Of a DNA stretch of 63,757 nucleotides, positions 17,669 through 28,074 are shown one piece after another. Under the pieces are notes generated by a model. It saw only the letters and a program-made list of their open reading frames with translations. It was not told the origin of the DNA and searched no databases. The first letter of the stretch is position 1. Every line of letters starts with the position of its first letter. This DNA is from Comamonadaceae bacterium (GTDB taxonomy: Bacteria > Pseudomonadota > Gammaproteobacteria > Burkholderiales > Burkholderiaceae_C), in contig JAIXXF010000030.1 in the NCBI GenBank assembly GCA_027490925.1, forward strand, positions 1-63,757, written 5' to 3'. Position numbers and translations under genes: made by a program.

Positions 17669-17712
17669 GGCACGATTGTCGGCGATAACGCCCACCTTCA
17701 CTCGGTAGAAAG

Positions 17713-18492
17713 CTAGAGGCGGACCGGGATGCCGCGTTCGGCCATCCGGGCCTTGGCTTGGCCCACAGTGAACTCGCCGTAGTGAAAAATGCTGGCCGCC
17801 AGCACGGCATCGGCATGGCCCTGTTGCACGCCGTCGGCCAGGTGGTCGAGGTGGCCGACACCGCCGGAGGCGATGACCGGCACCGCCACCGCGTCGCTCA
17901 CCGCACGGGTGAGCGCCAAATCAAAGCCAGATTTGGTGCCGTCGCGGTCCATGCTGGTCAGCAGGATCTCGCCTGCGCCCAACCGCGCCATTTCCGTGGC
18001 CCAGGCCACCGCGTCCAAGCCGGTGTTCTTGCGGCCGCCGTGGCTGTAAACGTCCCAGCCAGGGCCCCGCAGGGCGGTCTCGTCGTCGGTGCGGCGTTTG
18101 GCGTCGATCGCCACCACAATGCATTGCGCGCCGTACTTGGCCGACGCGTCGGCAATGACCTGCGGGTTGGCGATGGCGGCGGAGTTGAAGCTGGTTTTGT
18201 CGGCCCCCGCGTTGAGCAACCGGCGCACGTCATCCACGGTACGTACACCCCCCCCGACAGTGAGCGGGATGAACACCTGGGACGCCACCGCTTCGATGAT
18301 GTGCAGGATCAGGTCTCTGCCGTCCGAGGTGGCGGTGATGTCGAGAAAGGTCAGCTCATCCGCCCCCTGGTCGTTGTAGCGGGCGGCGATCTCGACTGGA
18401 TCGCCCGCATCGCGCAGGGCCAAAAAGTTCACACCCTTGACGACCCGCCCGCCGGTGACGTCCAGACAGGGGATGATGCGTTTAGCGAGCAT
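17713..18492 (-). CDS. hisF: Imidazole glycerol phosphate synthase cyclase subunit HisF
   Basis: A 259-residue (beta/alpha)8 barrel that uses ammonia delivered by HisH to make imidazole glycerol phosphate and AICAR. N-terminal [20 protein letters not shown], phosphate-binding loops (VGGGVRT, ASGGVG), and the catalytic Asp residues in CLDV and [12 protein letters not shown]. It overlaps hisA by 11 bases. Confidence 0.97.
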   Translation of the reverse strand: MLAKRIIPCLDVTGGRVVKGVNFLALRDAGDPVEIAARYNDQGADELTFLDITATSDGRDLILHIIEAVASQVFIPLTVGGGVRTVDDVRRLLNAGADKTSFNSAAIANPQVIADASAKYGAQCIVVAIDAKRRTDDETALRGPGWDVYSHGGRKNTGLDAVAWATEMARLGAGEILLTSMDRDGTKSGFDLALTRAVSDAVAVPVIASGGVGHLDHLADGVQQGHADAVLAASIFHYGEFTVGQAKARMAERGIPVRL

Positions 18493-19225
18493 TGAGCTCG
18501 TCGGCGCGCGATTGTGCGGCGGCGAAGTCGAGGTCGCCGGTGTAGATGGCGCGGCCGCAGATCACGCCTTCAACGCCCTCTGCCTCAACGGCACACAACT
18601 TCTCGATGTCCACCATGTTGGACAAACCGCCCGAAGCGATCACCGGGATCGTCAGGGCCTGCGCCAGGGTGACGGTGGCTTCAACGTTGATGCCACTCAG
18701 CATGCCGTCGCGCCCAATGTCGGTGTAGATGATGGACTCCACACCGTAGTCTTCAAACTTCTTTGCCAGGTCCACCACCTCGTGACCGGTCAGCTTGCTC
18801 CAGCCATCGGTCGCGACTTTGCCCTCTTTCGCGTCCAGACCCACGATGATGTGCCCGCCAAACGCAGTGCAAGCGTCTTGCAAGAAGCCAGGGTTCTTTA
18901 CCGCCGCGGTGCCGATGATCACGTAGCGCAAACCCGCGTCGAGATACCGCTCGATGGTGTCCAGGTCGCGGATACCGCCGCCGAGCTGCACGTCGACTTC
19001 TCCCCCCACGGCCTTCAAAATCTTCTTGATCGCCAACTCGTTTTTGGGCTTGCCCGCAAACGCACCGTTCAAGTCCACAAGGTGCAGCCGACGCGCACCT
19101 TTGTCCACCCAGTTGCGCGCCATGACGGCTGGATCGTCCGCAAAGATGGTGGATTGGTCCATGTCGCCTTGCTTGAGGCGCACACATTGACCGTCTTTCA
19201 GGTCGATCGCGGGAATGAGAAGCAT
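18482..19225 (-). CDS. hisA: ProFAR isomerase HisA
   Basis: A 247-residue (beta/alpha)8-barrel isomerase of step four, homologous to HisF. It begins [21 protein letters not shown]. The catalytic Asp is in AIDL, with the second Asp in YTDIGRDG; phosphate loops are LGGGIRD and ASGGLSN. The ATG at 19225 is used; the frame extends further but only through shadow sequence. A 49-nt gap separates it from hisH. Confidence 0.97.
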   Translation of the reverse strand: MLLIPAIDLKDGQCVRLKQGDMDQSTIFADDPAVMARNWVDKGARRLHLVDLNGAFAGKPKNELAIKKILKAVGGEVDVQLGGGIRDLDTIERYLDAGLRYVIIGTAAVKNPGFLQDACTAFGGHIIVGLDAKEGKVATDGWSKLTGHEVVDLAKKFEDYGVESIIYTDIGRDGMLSGINVEATVTLAQALTIPVIASGGLSNMVDIEKLCAVEAEGVEGVICGRAIYTGDLDFAAAQSRADELNAR

Positions 19226-19274
19226 GGTGCCAGAGGGTGCTGATGGCTGGGCAGGAGAGGCAGAAGTCGCCGAC

Positions 19275-19955
19275 TCAGGGGTTCCAGTGCAGGAAGTTGC
19301 GGTACAGCGCCAAGCCCTGCTCGGCGCTTTTTTCAGGGTGGAACTGCGTCGCAAAGACATTATCACTCGCGACCGCCGCGGTGAACAGGCCGCCGTAGTT
19401 GGCCTCGCCCGCGGTGTGAAGCGCTTCACGCGGGCGAGCGTAGTAGCTGTGCACGAAATAAAAATGGGCCCCGTCCGGAACTTCCCCCCACACCGGGTGG
19501 CGGCGGCCGCTGTGACTGGCTTGGCGCACCTGGTTCCACCCCATTTGAGGCACTTTGAAACGGCTGCCGTCGGGCTGCGTTTGGCCTGCGAGGTCGAACT
19601 TCACCACTTCGCCGGGGATCAACCCCAAGCCGGGGGTGCCAACGCCGGGCGGGCCCTCCTCACTGCGGTCAAGCAGCATCTGCATGCCGACGCACACACC
19701 GAACAGCGGCTTGTTGGCTGCGGCGTCCAGCACGGGCGCGAGCAGACCTGAATCGCGCAACCCGCGCATGCAGTCCGGCATGGCTCCTTGGCCGGGCAAC
19801 ACGACCCGACCGGCCGCCTGCACCTGCGCTGGGTCGGCGGTGATCACCACATCAAAGCCGGTGCCCACCGCAGCGGCTTGCACGGCTTGTGACACCGATC
19901 GCAAGTTGCCCGTGCCGTAATCGACCACCGCCACTGTTTTTGCTCCACTTTTCAT
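19275..19955 (-). CDS. hisH: Imidazole glycerol phosphate synthase glutaminase subunit HisH
   Basis: A 226-residue class I glutamine amidotransferase supplying ammonia to HisF. The nucleophile is C88 in FGVCVGMQ; the His-Glu pair is in QFHPEKS near the C-terminus; the oxyanion strand is PGQGAMP. The start codon and the first few codons (MKSGAK) lie inside a copy of the dispersed repeat (19942-19994), so the extreme N-terminus is probably repeat-derived; the conserved protein begins at [10 protein letters not shown]. Confidence 0.96.
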   Translation of the reverse strand: MKSGAKTVAVVDYGTGNLRSVSQAVQAAAVGTGFDVVITADPAQVQAAGRVVLPGQGAMPDCMRGLRDSGLLAPVLDAAANKPLFGVCVGMQMLLDRSEEGPPGVGTPGLGLIPGEVVKFDLAGQTQPDGSRFKVPQMGWNQVRQASHSGRRHPVWGEVPDGAHFYFVHSYYARPREALHTAGEANYGGLFTAAVASDNVFATQFHPEKSAEQGLALYRNFLHWNP

Positions 19956-19994
19956 AGCGGCTAGCTTAATTTCGGCGTGGGCTGGGTGCCGATT
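19942..19994 (+). repeat. Short dispersed palindromic repeat, copy E, containing the hisH start codon
   Basis: GCTCCACTTTTCATAGC (19942-19958) matches copy C in 13 of 17 bases. GGGCTGGGTGCCGATT begins at 19979, exactly 37 bases after the first base, as in the other copies. The repeat spans the hisB-hisH gap, and its CAT (minus-strand ATG) is the hisH start codon. Confidence 0.65.
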
Positions 19995-20009
19995 GACCTC
20001 GACAACGGG

Positions 20010-20642
20010 TCACAGCGAGCCTTTGGTGGAAGGAATCACGCCCGCCGACCGTGGGTCACGCTCCAGAGCGGCGCGCAGCGCCCGTGCAAAGGCTTTGAAC
20101 ACCGTTTCGGCCTGGTGGTGGGCGTTTTCACCCCGCAGGTTGTCGATGTGCAAAGTGACAAACGCGTGGTTCACAAAACCTTGGAAAAACTCGTAGGTGA
20201 GCTGGGTGTCGAACGCCCCGATCGCTCCACTCTTGAATGGCACGTGCATCTCGAGGCCTGGGCGACCCGAAAAATCCACCACCACCCGGCTCAACGCTTC
20301 GTCCAGAGGCACATAAGCGTGGCCATAGCGGCGGATTCCTTTTTTATCGCCCACCGCTTTGGCGAACGCCTGGCCCAGGGTGATACCGACGTCTTCAACA
20401 GTGTGGTGCCCGTCGATGTGCAGGTCCCCGATCGCTTGGATGTCGAGATCGATCAACCCGTGGCGGGCGATCTGGTCGAGCATGTGGTCGAAAAATCCGA
20501 TGCCAGTGTTCAGCTTGGATTGGCCGGTGCCGTCCAAATTGACCTTGACGGCAATTTGCGTTTCAGCGGTGTGGCGCACGACCTCCGCTTGTCGCGGCGG
20601 GTGCTCATCAAGACCGGGGACGGTGGCGGAGTGGCAGGTCAT
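20010..20642 (-). CDS. hisB: Imidazoleglycerol-phosphate dehydratase HisB (single-domain)
   Basis: A 210-residue manganese dehydratase of step six. Metal-binding repeats are HHTVEDVGI and [12 protein letters not shown], plus [14 protein letters not shown]. There is no histidinol-phosphatase domain, so this is the monofunctional form and the phosphatase must be encoded elsewhere. ATGA overlap with the hisC stop. Confidence 0.96.
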   Translation of the reverse strand: MTCHSATVPGLDEHPPRQAEVVRHTAETQIAVKVNLDGTGQSKLNTGIGFFDHMLDQIARHGLIDLDIQAIGDLHIDGHHTVEDVGITLGQAFAKAVGDKKGIRRYGHAYVPLDEALSRVVVDFSGRPGLEMHVPFKSGAIGAFDTQLTYEFFQGFVNHAFVTLHIDNLRGENAHHQAETVFKAFARALRAALERDPRSAGVIPSTKGSL

Positions 20643-21718
20643 AGGGCGGTGTGGAGGGCAGCGAGCATCTGGTCGTTTTCGGCGGCGGTCCCCACGGTGA
20701 GGCGCAGGCAATTCGCCAAGAGTGGGTGCATTTTAGAAACGTTCTTGACCAGCACCCCGCGCGCCTTCATGCGGTCGAACGTGCTGGCCGCGTCGCGCAC
20801 CCGGATCAGCACCATGTTGGCCTCACTCGGCCAGACGGTCACGCCAGGCGTGCCCGCCAGAGTGGCCAGCATCTGCGTGCGCTGCGCCACCAGATCGGCC
20901 GCTTGGCCAGCGAACACGGCGGCGTGCTCCAAAGCGAACAACGCGCACTCGGTGTTCAACACACTCACGTTGTACGGCGGGCGCACCTTGTCCAGCTGGT
21001 CCACCAGCGCGGCGGGACCAACCAGGTAGCCCAGACGGACACCGGCAAGGCCGAATTTGCTTAGCGTCCGCATCAGCAGCACGTGCGTGTGGCGTCCCAG
21101 CCGGTCGAGATAGGTTTTGCTGGCAAACGGCTGGTAGGCCTCGTCGATCGCCACCAGGCCGCCCTGCTCGCCCACGGCAGAAACGATGCGCTCGATGACG
21201 GCGTCGTCCCACAGGTTGGCGGTCGGGTTGTTCGGGTAGGCCAAATGCACCACCGCAGGCCGGTGTTGCTGGATGGCATTGAGCATCGCCGCCTCGTCGA
21301 GTTCAAAGTCGGCGGTCAGGGGCACGCCAACGAACTTCAGACCTTGCAACTGCGCGCTCATGGCGTACATCACGAATCCAGGCACTGGCGCCAGCACCAC
21401 CGCCCCCGGCTGTGCACATGCCAGTGTCAGCAGGGAAATGAGTTCATCGGACCCGTTGCCCAGCATCAGGCGGTGGCCAGCGGGCAGCCCCACGTGCGTT
21501 GCCAGCGCATGCCGGAGATCGTTAACACGGTCGCCAGGGTAGCGGTTCAGGGCGACCGCGCCCAAACGCTGTCCCAACACCGCCTGCAATTCCGCAGGCA
21601 GCGGGTGCGGGTTCTCCATCGCGTCGAGCTTGACCAGACCAGTCGCGTCTTGAACGGTGTACGCGTCCATCGCCCGCACATCGGGCCGGATGCGATCCAG
21701 GGGGTCGGACGCGCTCAT
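20639..21718 (-). CDS. hisC: Histidinol-phosphate aminotransferase HisC
   Basis: A 359-residue PLP enzyme of fold type I, step seven. Motifs: [32 protein letters not shown], and the PLP lysine in [16 protein letters not shown]. It overlaps hisD by four bases and hisB by four bases. Confidence 0.96.
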   Translation of the reverse strand: MSASDPLDRIRPDVRAMDAYTVQDATGLVKLDAMENPHPLPAELQAVLGQRLGAVALNRYPGDRVNDLRHALATHVGLPAGHRLMLGNGSDELISLLTLACAQPGAVVLAPVPGFVMYAMSAQLQGLKFVGVPLTADFELDEAAMLNAIQQHRPAVVHLAYPNNPTANLWDDAVIERIVSAVGEQGGLVAIDEAYQPFASKTYLDRLGRHTHVLLMRTLSKFGLAGVRLGYLVGPAALVDQLDKVRPPYNVSVLNTECALFALEHAAVFAGQAADLVAQRTQMLATLAGTPGVTVWPSEANMVLIRVRDAASTFDRMKARGVLVKNVSKMHPLLANCLRLTVGTAAENDQMLAALHTAL

Positions 21719-23058
21719 GGCTGGCCCCGCATGGGCGGCACCGGCGTCAAGCGGAGCTCGGCGGCACGGGCATGCGCCTGCAAGCCTTCACCGTAGGCCA
21801 ACTCGGCCGCCGTTCGGCCGAGGACCTGTGCGCCTTGGGCGCTGACCTCGATCAGGCTGCTGCGCTTCTGAAAGTCGTACACGCCCAGCGGGGAGCTGAA
21901 TCGAGCGGTACCGCTGGTCGGCAGCACGTGGTTGGGACCCGCGCAATAGTCACCCAGGCTTTCGCTGGTGTAGGCCCCCAAGAAAATGGCACCTGCGTGC
22001 ACCAACAGCGGCTCCCAGCGGTGGGGCTCGGTGCTCGACACCTCGAGATGCTCCGGCGCAATCCGGTTGCTGATGGCACAGGCCTCTTCCATGCTGCGGG
22101 TGTGGATCAGCGCACCCCGACCGTTGAGACTCTTGGCAATGATCTCGGCGCGCGGCATGGTCGGTAGCAAACGGTCGATGGCGGCCTGCACTGAATCGAT
22201 GTAAGCCGCGTCTGGGCACAGCAAAATGCTTTGGGCCAGTTCGTCGTGCTCGGCTTGACTGAACAGGTCCATCGCCACCCACTCGGCCGGTGTGCTGCCG
22301 TCGGCCAGCACCAGAATCTCGCTCGGGCCTGCGATCATGTCGATTCCCACGGTGCCAAACACGCGGCGCTTGGCTGCCGCCACGTAGGCGTTGCCGGGGC
22401 CTGTGATTTTGTCGACCTTGGGCACCGTGGCCGTGCCGTAGGCCAGGGCCCCCACCGCTTGTGCGCCACCGATGGTGAAGGCCCGACCCACGCCCGCCAC
22501 GTGGGCCGCGGCAAGCACCAGAGGGTTCTTTTCGCCGCGCGGCGTGGGCACCACCATGACGATCTCGCCAACACCAGCCACACGCGCCGGGATGGCATTC
22601 ATCAACACGCTGGAAGGGTAGGCTGCTTTGCCGCCAGGCACATAAATACCGACCCGATCCAGCGGCGTGACCTTTTGACCAAGCAGCGTGCCGTCTTCGT
22701 CTTGGTAGCTCCAACTCTCGCCAGACGCTCTTTTCTGCGCCTCATGGTAGCTGCGGACCCGCCGCGCCGCCGATTCCAAGGCGTGCCGTTGGGCAGCCGG
22801 CAGGCCTTCAAAAGCGTCGGACAACTCTGACGGTGTCAATTCCATGGCCTGGACCGACGAGGCCACCACACCATCGAAGCGCTGGGTGTACTCGAGCACC
22901 GCGGCATCGCCGCGACGCTGCACATCGGCCAGGATGTCGGCCACGCGTTGTTCGATGGCTGCGTCGGTGTCTGCCGACCAGTGCAGCCGGGCCTTGAAGT
23001 CGGTGTCAAAACTGGCGCTGGTGGTGGACAGACGGATGGGTTGAGCGCGCAAAGTCAT
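21715..23058 (-). CDS. hisD: Histidinol dehydrogenase HisD
   Basis: A 447-residue zinc and NAD enzyme performing the last two oxidations to histidine. Motifs: [71 protein letters not shown] and the C-terminal [17 protein letters not shown]. Six bases after hisG. Confidence 0.97.
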   Translation of the reverse strand: MTLRAQPIRLSTTSASFDTDFKARLHWSADTDAAIEQRVADILADVQRRGDAAVLEYTQRFDGVVASSVQAMELTPSELSDAFEGLPAAQRHALESAARRVRSYHEAQKRASGESWSYQDEDGTLLGQKVTPLDRVGIYVPGGKAAYPSSVLMNAIPARVAGVGEIVMVVPTPRGEKNPLVLAAAHVAGVGRAFTIGGAQAVGALAYGTATVPKVDKITGPGNAYVAAAKRRVFGTVGIDMIAGPSEILVLADGSTPAEWVAMDLFSQAEHDELAQSILLCPDAAYIDSVQAAIDRLLPTMPRAEIIAKSLNGRGALIHTRSMEEACAISNRIAPEHLEVSSTEPHRWEPLLVHAGAIFLGAYTSESLGDYCAGPNHVLPTSGTARFSSPLGVYDFQKRSSLIEVSAQGAQVLGRTAAELAYGEGLQAHARAAELRLTPVPPMRGQP

Positions 23059-23064
23059 GGCGGT

Positions 23065-23724
23065 TCAGTCGGCTTTCTGCGCCGCCACAGAGGCGAACGC
23101 GTCGATGATGGCGCGGATTGGCGTTTGCTTGAGCTTCAGGGCGGCCTGGTTCACGACGAGCCGCGCACTGATGTCCATGATGCGCTCGACTTCCACCAGT
23201 TGGTTGGCCTTCAAGGTGCTGCCAGTCGAGACCAAGTCCACGATGGCGTCGGCCAAACCGGTCAGCGGAGCGAGTTCCATGCTGCCATAGAGCTTGATCA
23301 GATCCGTGTGCACCCCCTTGGCAGCGAAAAACTCGCGGGCAATGCCAACGTACTTGGTGGCCACCTTCAAACGCGAACCCTGCTTCACCGCGCTGGCGTA
23401 GTCGTAATCGGCGCGTACAGCCACGCTCATCCTGCATTTGGCAATGCGCAGATCCAGCGGCTGGTAAAGGCCAGACGGCCCCCACGCCATACCGTGTTCA
23501 ATCAGGGTGTCTTTGCCAGTCACCCCGAGGTCGGCGCCGCCGTATTGCACATAGGTCGGCACGTCGCTGGCGCGCACCAGCACCACTTGAACGTCGGTGC
23601 GGTTGGTCGGCAAAATCAACTTGCGAGACTTTTCGGGGTCTTCCAACACTTCGATGCCTGCCGCCCGCAGCAAGGGCAGGGTTTCGTCAAAGATGCGGCC
23701 TTTCGAGAGGGCTAAGGTGATCAT
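23065..23724 (-). CDS. hisG: ATP phosphoribosyltransferase catalytic subunit HisG (short form)
   Basis: A 219-residue enzyme of the committed step, ATP plus PRPP to phosphoribosyl-ATP. It has [18 protein letters not shown], the PRPP-loop region [14 protein letters not shown], and [15 protein letters not shown]. The length is that of the short HisG class, which lacks the regulatory ACT-like domain and needs HisZ. No hisZ is in this window, so it should lie elsewhere in the genome. ATGA overlap with murA. Confidence 0.96.
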   Translation of the reverse strand: MITLALSKGRIFDETLPLLRAAGIEVLEDPEKSRKLILPTNRTDVQVVLVRASDVPTYVQYGGADLGVTGKDTLIEHGMAWGPSGLYQPLDLRIAKCRMSVAVRADYDYASAVKQGSRLKVATKYVGIAREFFAAKGVHTDLIKLYGSMELAPLTGLADAIVDLVSTGSTLKANQLVEVERIMDISARLVVNQAALKLKQTPIRAIIDAFASVAAQKAD

Positions 23725-24983
23725 TTGATTCGCTCAATGTCAGCGCCCAGCGCGCACAGCTTGGTTTCCATCCGGTCGTAGCCGCGGTCCAGGTGGTAAA
23801 TACGCTCGACCAGGGTTTCACCATCGGCCACCAAGCCAGCGATCACCAAGCTGGCCGACGCCCGCAAGTCGGTCGCCATCACGTGGGCGCCCGACAGCTT
23901 GGGCACCCCTTCGATCACCGCGACTTTGCCATCGATCTGGATCGACGCGCCAAGCCGCACCATCTCGTTGACGTGCATGAACCGGTTCTCAAAAATCGTT
24001 TCGGTCACCACGCTGGCGCCTTGTGCCACGGCGTTGAGCGCCATGAATTGCGCCTGCATGTCGGTGGGAAAACCAGGGTACTCGGTGGTGCGGAAACTCT
24101 GCGCCTTGAGGCGACCTTGCGACCGGATGTGAACGCCTTGCTCACTGGCTTGCACCTGCGCACCTGCGTCTCGCAGCTTGTCGATCACGGCGTCCAGATG
24201 GTCGGCGCGGGCCGCGCGGAGCAGCACGTCGCCGCCAGTGGCCGCCACCGCACACAAAAAGGTTCCGGCCTCGATGCGATCGGGCACCACCTGATGGGTG
24301 CAACCGTGCAGGCGGTCCACGCCCTGGATGCGGATGCGGCGGGTGCCCTGCCCTTCGATCTGAGCCCCCATTTTGATCAGCATGTCGGCCAGATCCACAA
24401 TTTCGGGTTCTTGCGCGGCATTCTCCAACACCGTCTCGCCTTCGGCCAAAGACGCGGCCATCATCAGGTTTTCGGTCCCAGTGACCGTCACCATGTCGGT
24501 GGTGATGTGCGCGCCGCGGAGCCGTTGTCGGCCTGGGGGCAACTTGGCAATCATGTAGCCGTGCTCGACCACGATCTCGGCCCCCATGGCCTGCAAACCT
24601 TTGATGTGCTGGTCCACCGGGCGTGAGCCGATGGCGCAACCGCCTGGCAGTGACACGGTGGCCTCGCCAAAACGCGCCAGCAGGGGCCCCAAGGCAAGCA
24701 CCGACGCACGCATGGTTTTCACCAAATCGTAGGGTGCCTCAGGGCTGTTGAGCGGTCCCGCATTGATGTCCACCCGGTTGTCGCTGTGCTTGACCTGCGC
24801 ACCCATGTTGGCGATCAATCTCAGCATGGTGCTCACGTCTTGCAGCCGCGGGGTGTTCAACAAAGTGACCGGGTCTGCGGTCAGCAACGCCGCGCACAAT
24901 TCGGGCAACGCCGCATTCTTGGCGCCTGAGATGTGCACCTCACCATGCAAAAGTCGGCCACCCCGAATCAGTAACTTGTCCAT
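23721..24983 (-). CDS. murA: UDP-N-acetylglucosamine 1-carboxyvinyltransferase MurA
   Basis: A 420-residue enzyme adding enolpyruvate to UDP-GlcNAc, the first committed step of peptidoglycan synthesis. KNAALPEL near the N-terminus; the active-site cysteine is C116 in [13 protein letters not shown], which is the residue attacked by fosfomycin; the C-terminal half has [13 protein letters not shown] and [15 protein letters not shown]. It overlaps hisG and begins 70 bp after the BolA-family gene. Confidence 0.97.
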   Translation of the reverse strand: MDKLLIRGGRLLHGEVHISGAKNAALPELCAALLTADPVTLLNTPRLQDVSTMLRLIANMGAQVKHSDNRVDINAGPLNSPEAPYDLVKTMRASVLALGPLLARFGEATVSLPGGCAIGSRPVDQHIKGLQAMGAEIVVEHGYMIAKLPPGRQRLRGAHITTDMVTVTGTENLMMAASLAEGETVLENAAQEPEIVDLADMLIKMGAQIEGQGTRRIRIQGVDRLHGCTHQVVPDRIEAGTFLCAVAATGGDVLLRAARADHLDAVIDKLRDAGAQVQASEQGVHIRSQGRLKAQSFRTTEYPGFPTDMQAQFMALNAVAQGASVVTETIFENRFMHVNEMVRLGASIQIDGKVAVIEGVPKLSGAHVMATDLRASASLVIAGLVADGETLVERIYHLDRGYDRMETKLCALGADIERIK

Positions 24984-25053
24984 ATATCCCGTGTATCAAA
25001 AGTCGCAGACTGCCCGGCCTCACAGCCATTCAAAGGCAGCACGAAGCGGCAGG

Positions 25054-25302
25054 TCAGGCGGTGTTGGCCCGCAAAACCCACTCGGCGGGCGTGTAGGTCT
25101 TCATCGACAGCGCGTGCACCTCATTGGTGTCTATTTTCGCACCCAGGGTCGCGTAAACGCGCTGGTGGCGCTGGATGAGCCGCTTGCCTTCGAATTCTGA
25201 CGAGACGATGGTGGCGTACCAATGCCGACCGTCACCCTCCAGGGCGATGTGGTCGCAAGGCAGTCCGGTGCGGATGAGTGTGGTGAGTTCGTCGGCGGTC
25301 AT
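25054..25302 (-). CDS. BolA-family protein (IbaG-like)
   Basis: An 82-residue BolA-fold protein; such proteins pair with monothiol glutaredoxins in iron-sulfur trafficking. The core has HWYATIVSSEFEGKRLIQRHQRVYATLG, with the His conserved in BolA proteins near FEGKRLIQRHQ, and the C-terminus VHALSMKTYTPAEW. Position directly before murA and after an ABC exporter is the classic place of ibaG, which supports that subfamily. Confidence 0.93.
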   Translation of the reverse strand: MTADELTTLIRTGLPCDHIALEGDGRHWYATIVSSEFEGKRLIQRHQRVYATLGAKIDTNEVHALSMKTYTPAEWVLRANTA

Positions 25303-25314
25303 GGGGTGTGGGGC

Positions 25315-26070
25315 TTAACCCCTGATTTTGTAGCCAATGCGCAGCAGGTGCACCGCCACGCCGCCCACCATCAGCAAGGCGCCGCCCACCACTGCCAAGC
25401 TGAACCAAGGCGACACGTCGCTCACGCCGAAAAAACCATGGCGGAAACCGTCGATCATGTAGAAGAACGGGTTGAGGTGGCTGACTCGCTGCCATACCGG
25501 CGGCAACGAGTGAATCGAATAGAAGACCCCACTCAGGAAGGTCATGGGCAAGATCACAAAATTCTGAAACGCTGCCATCTGGTCAAACTTCTCTGACCAC
25601 AGCCCGGCAATCACCCCCAGCGAGCCGAGCAAGGCAGCGCCCAGCACTGAAAACACCACCACCCACCAAGGTGCCACGAAGCTGACAGGCGTGAGCAGGG
25701 CGGTCACGACCAACACCCCCAGGCCCACTGCCAAGCCGCGCACCACGGACGACCCCACGTACGCGAAGAACCAGCTCCAATGGCCCAGCGGGGCGAGCAG
25801 CACGAACACGAGGTTGCCCATGATCTTGCTTTGGATCAACGACGACGAACTGTTCGCGAACGCGTTTTGCAACACGCTCATCATCACCAGCCCAGGCACC
25901 AAAAAAGCGGTGTAGCTGACTTGGTCATACACCTTCACGTGGTCTTCCAGAACGTGGCCGAAAATCAACAAGTACAGCAAGGCGGTCAGCACTGGCGCGC
26001 CCACGGTTTGGGCGCTGACTTTCCAAAAACGCATCACCTCTTTGTAAAAGAGCGTTTGCCAGCCGGTCAT
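25315..26070 (-). CDS. ABC-2 type exporter permease (YadH-like)
   Basis: A 251-residue permease with six TM segments of the ABC-2 family. YKEVMRFWKVSAQTVGAPVLTALLYLLIFG at the N-terminus and FVILPMTFLSGVFYSIHSLPPVWQ, PFFYMIDGFRHGFFG toward the C-terminus are typical. It pairs with the ATPase encoded upstream (ATGA overlap). The substrate is unknown; between mla and murA an envelope lipid or glycan substrate would be reasonable but is only a guess. Confidence 0.9.
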   Translation of the reverse strand: MTGWQTLFYKEVMRFWKVSAQTVGAPVLTALLYLLIFGHVLEDHVKVYDQVSYTAFLVPGLVMMSVLQNAFANSSSSLIQSKIMGNLVFVLLAPLGHWSWFFAYVGSSVVRGLAVGLGVLVVTALLTPVSFVAPWWVVVFSVLGAALLGSLGVIAGLWSEKFDQMAAFQNFVILPMTFLSGVFYSIHSLPPVWQRVSHLNPFFYMIDGFRHGFFGVSDVSPWFSLAVVGGALLMVGGVAVHLLRIGYKIRG

Positions 26071-26978
26071 GCGCGCCCCTCGGCCATGACGTCAAGGAAC
26101 ACATCTTCTAAATCGGCTTTGCGAATCTCGACGTCTTCGGTCTGAACGCCTGCCTCGCGCAGCAGCGCGAGGTACTGTTCGATCTCCAACGCATTGTGGG
26201 CGGGCAGCTGCACGATGCGCCCAGTGACTCGGGCTTTTTCCGCCAGCGCGGCGGGCAAGGCCTCTGAATTGGTCTTGAACCGCAACACGTTACTGGAAGC
26301 CGCTTTCAGCAAGGCACTGGTGCTGTCCAGCGCCACCACCTGCCCCTGCTTCAGCATGGCGATGCGGCCACACAGGGCCTCGGCCTCCTCGAGGTAATGG
26401 GTTGTCAACAGCACCGTGTGGCCTTGTTTGTTCAATTTTGCGATGAACTGCCACAACGTCTGGCGAAGCTCCACGTCCACGCCTGCGGTGGGCTCATCCA
26501 GCACGATCACGGGGGGCTTGTGCACCAAAGCCTGCGCCACCATGACGCGGCGCTTCATGCCACCGGAGAGTTGGCGCATGTTCGCATTGGCTTTGTCGGT
26601 GAGCCCCAGGCTATGCAGCAGTTCGTCTATCCAGTCGTCGTTTCGCGGCACACCAAAATAGCCCGACTGGATCTTGAGCGTCTCTCTGACGTTGAAAAAC
26701 GGGTCGAACACCAGTTCCTGTGGCACGACCCCCAACAGGCTGCGCGCTGCTGCGAACTCGGATTGCACCTCTTTGCCCATCACCTCCACGCGGCCGCTCG
26801 TGGCCCGCGCCAAGCCCGCCAAAACACTGATGAGCGTGGTTTTACCAGCACCGTTGGGGCCAAGAAGTCCAAAAAACTCGCCTGCTTCGATGTCGAAACT
26901 GACGTCGTGCAGCGCCGATACGGGTCCCCTAGCGGTTGTGAATACTTTGGAGACCGACTGAAACGAAATGGCGCGCAT
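26067..26978 (-). CDS. ABC exporter ATP-binding protein (YadG-like)
   Basis: A 303-residue ATPase. Walker A GPNGAGKTT, signature LSGGMKRRVMVAQALVHKP, Walker B VIVLDEPTAGVD, switch His in LLTTHYLEEAE. The C-terminal about 75 residues form the extra domain common in exporters of drugs, lipids or polysaccharides. It is expressed with its permease and starts 74 bp after mlaB. Confidence 0.93.
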   Translation of the reverse strand: MRAISFQSVSKVFTTARGPVSALHDVSFDIEAGEFFGLLGPNGAGKTTLISVLAGLARATSGRVEVMGKEVQSEFAAARSLLGVVPQELVFDPFFNVRETLKIQSGYFGVPRNDDWIDELLHSLGLTDKANANMRQLSGGMKRRVMVAQALVHKPPVIVLDEPTAGVDVELRQTLWQFIAKLNKQGHTVLLTTHYLEEAEALCGRIAMLKQGQVVALDSTSALLKAASSNVLRFKTNSEALPAALAEKARVTGRIVQLPAHNALEIEQYLALLREAGVQTEDVEIRKADLEDVFLDVMAEGRA

Positions 26979-27010
26979 ACGGAATTGACTTTACCCGCGC
27001 AATCATTTTC

Positions 27011-27030
27011 GCCACACCTGCAGGCGTGGC
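27011..27030 (-). other. Hairpin between mlaB and the ABC exporter genes
   Basis: A 20-nt near-perfect inverted repeat (GCCACACCTGCAGGCGTGGC on plus, one A-C position that is G-T on the minus transcript). It follows the last mla gene but has no T-run, so it is more likely an attenuating or RNA-stabilising hairpin than a full terminator. Confidence 0.4.
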
Positions 27031-27052
27031 CAAATGGTGCATCAGATGTGGT

Positions 27053-27331
27053 TCAGACTGGCGGCGTCGCCTCGGGCAACAACTCGGCCACCCCATACAG
27101 CGTGGCCAACGTGCGCAAGCGTTGAGGCAACTCGAACACCGCGAAGGATTTGCCCAGCCGCTGCGCCTCGCGGCGTGTTGCCAACAAAACCGCGATCGCG
27201 GCGGAATCGAACGACTGCAGGCCACTGGCGTTGACCACCACAGGGCCTGTGCCAGTGCGCGCGGCGGCAGTCAAATTCGCCAAGCACTGGGTGGCTTGGA
27301 CTTGCGTCAACTCGGCAGGCAAGGCCAGCAC
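27053..27331 (-). CDS. mlaB: MlaB, STAS-domain protein of the Mla phospholipid transporter
   Basis: A 92-residue STAS-domain protein with a GTG start. It has LTAAARTGTGPVVVNASGLQSFDSAAIAVLLATRREA, in which the segment around the Ser is the conserved STAS loop that touches the MlaF ATPase. It is cytoplasmic and needed for the MlaFEDB complex. It lies three bases after mlaC and is the last mla gene. Confidence 0.88.
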   Translation of the reverse strand: MLALPAELTQVQATQCLANLTAAARTGTGPVVVNASGLQSFDSAAIAVLLATRREAQRLGKSFAVFELPQRLRTLATLYGVAELLPEATPPV

Positions 27332-27333
27332 GG

Positions 27334-27963
27334 TCAGCCTTTTTTTGCGTTGGACTTGTTTCGGCTCGACAGAGACTCAATCAAGCCGTCGATGCCCTTG
27401 GCGTTGATCTCAGGACCAAATTGGCTGCGGTAGGTCTCGATCAGCCATACGCCCAAAACGTTGATGTCGTAAATCTTCCAGCCTGCGCCTTGACCGGGGG
27501 TCTTCTCCAGACGGTAGTCCAACTGAATCGGGTTGCCACGGCCGCGGATCTCGGTGCGCACGGTCACCTCTTTGTCCTCGGGGCTCGCACGCAGCGGCTT
27601 GGCGCTGATCGACTGGTCTGTCACCTGCGCAAGCGCGCCCGAATAGGTACGAACCAACAGGGTCTTGAATTCTTCCTGCAACCGCTTTTGCTGCTCGGGC
27701 GTCGCTTCACGCCAAGCACGGCCCACAGCAGAGGCGGTCATGCGCTGGAAATTCATGTTGGGCAGCACTTTGGTGTCCACCAATGCCACGATCTGTGTGG
27801 TGTCGCCGCTTTTGATGGATTTGTCCGCCTTGGCGGCTTCCAACACCTCGTTGCCGATGCGCACGATCAGCGCGTCGGGCGCTTCATCGGCAGCGTGAAC
27901 ACCGCCGATGTGTCCCAAGGCGAGCAAACTGGAACACATCAGAGCAAAAATACGTCGCTTCAT
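27334..27963 (-). CDS. mlaC: MlaC, periplasmic phospholipid-binding protein
   Basis: A 209-residue exported lipid carrier that shuttles phospholipid between the outer-membrane MlaA complex and inner-membrane MlaFEDB. Signal peptide at MKRRIFALMCSSLLALGHIG, then the Ttg2/MlaC fold (DTKVLPNMNFQRMTASAVGRAWREATPEQQKRL, GWKIYDINVLGVWLIETYRSQF). The 111-bp gap before it, after mlaA, carries two tandem GTGACAAAG sequences on the minus strand (28025-28043). Confidence 0.94.
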   Translation of the reverse strand: MKRRIFALMCSSLLALGHIGGVHAADEAPDALIVRIGNEVLEAAKADKSIKSGDTTQIVALVDTKVLPNMNFQRMTASAVGRAWREATPEQQKRLQEEFKTLLVRTYSGALAQVTDQSISAKPLRASPEDKEVTVRTEIRGRGNPIQLDYRLEKTPGQGAGWKIYDINVLGVWLIETYRSQFGPEINAKGIDGLIESLSSRNKSNAKKG

Positions 27964-28074
27964 TGTCAATCCTTCATGGCGCACATGCGCAAAACTTCAA
28001 CGCTTGATACCTCAACACCGCTGACTTTGTCACGCTTTGTCACTGGGCGAGCCCTGGCTTTACGCGGCCTGCCA

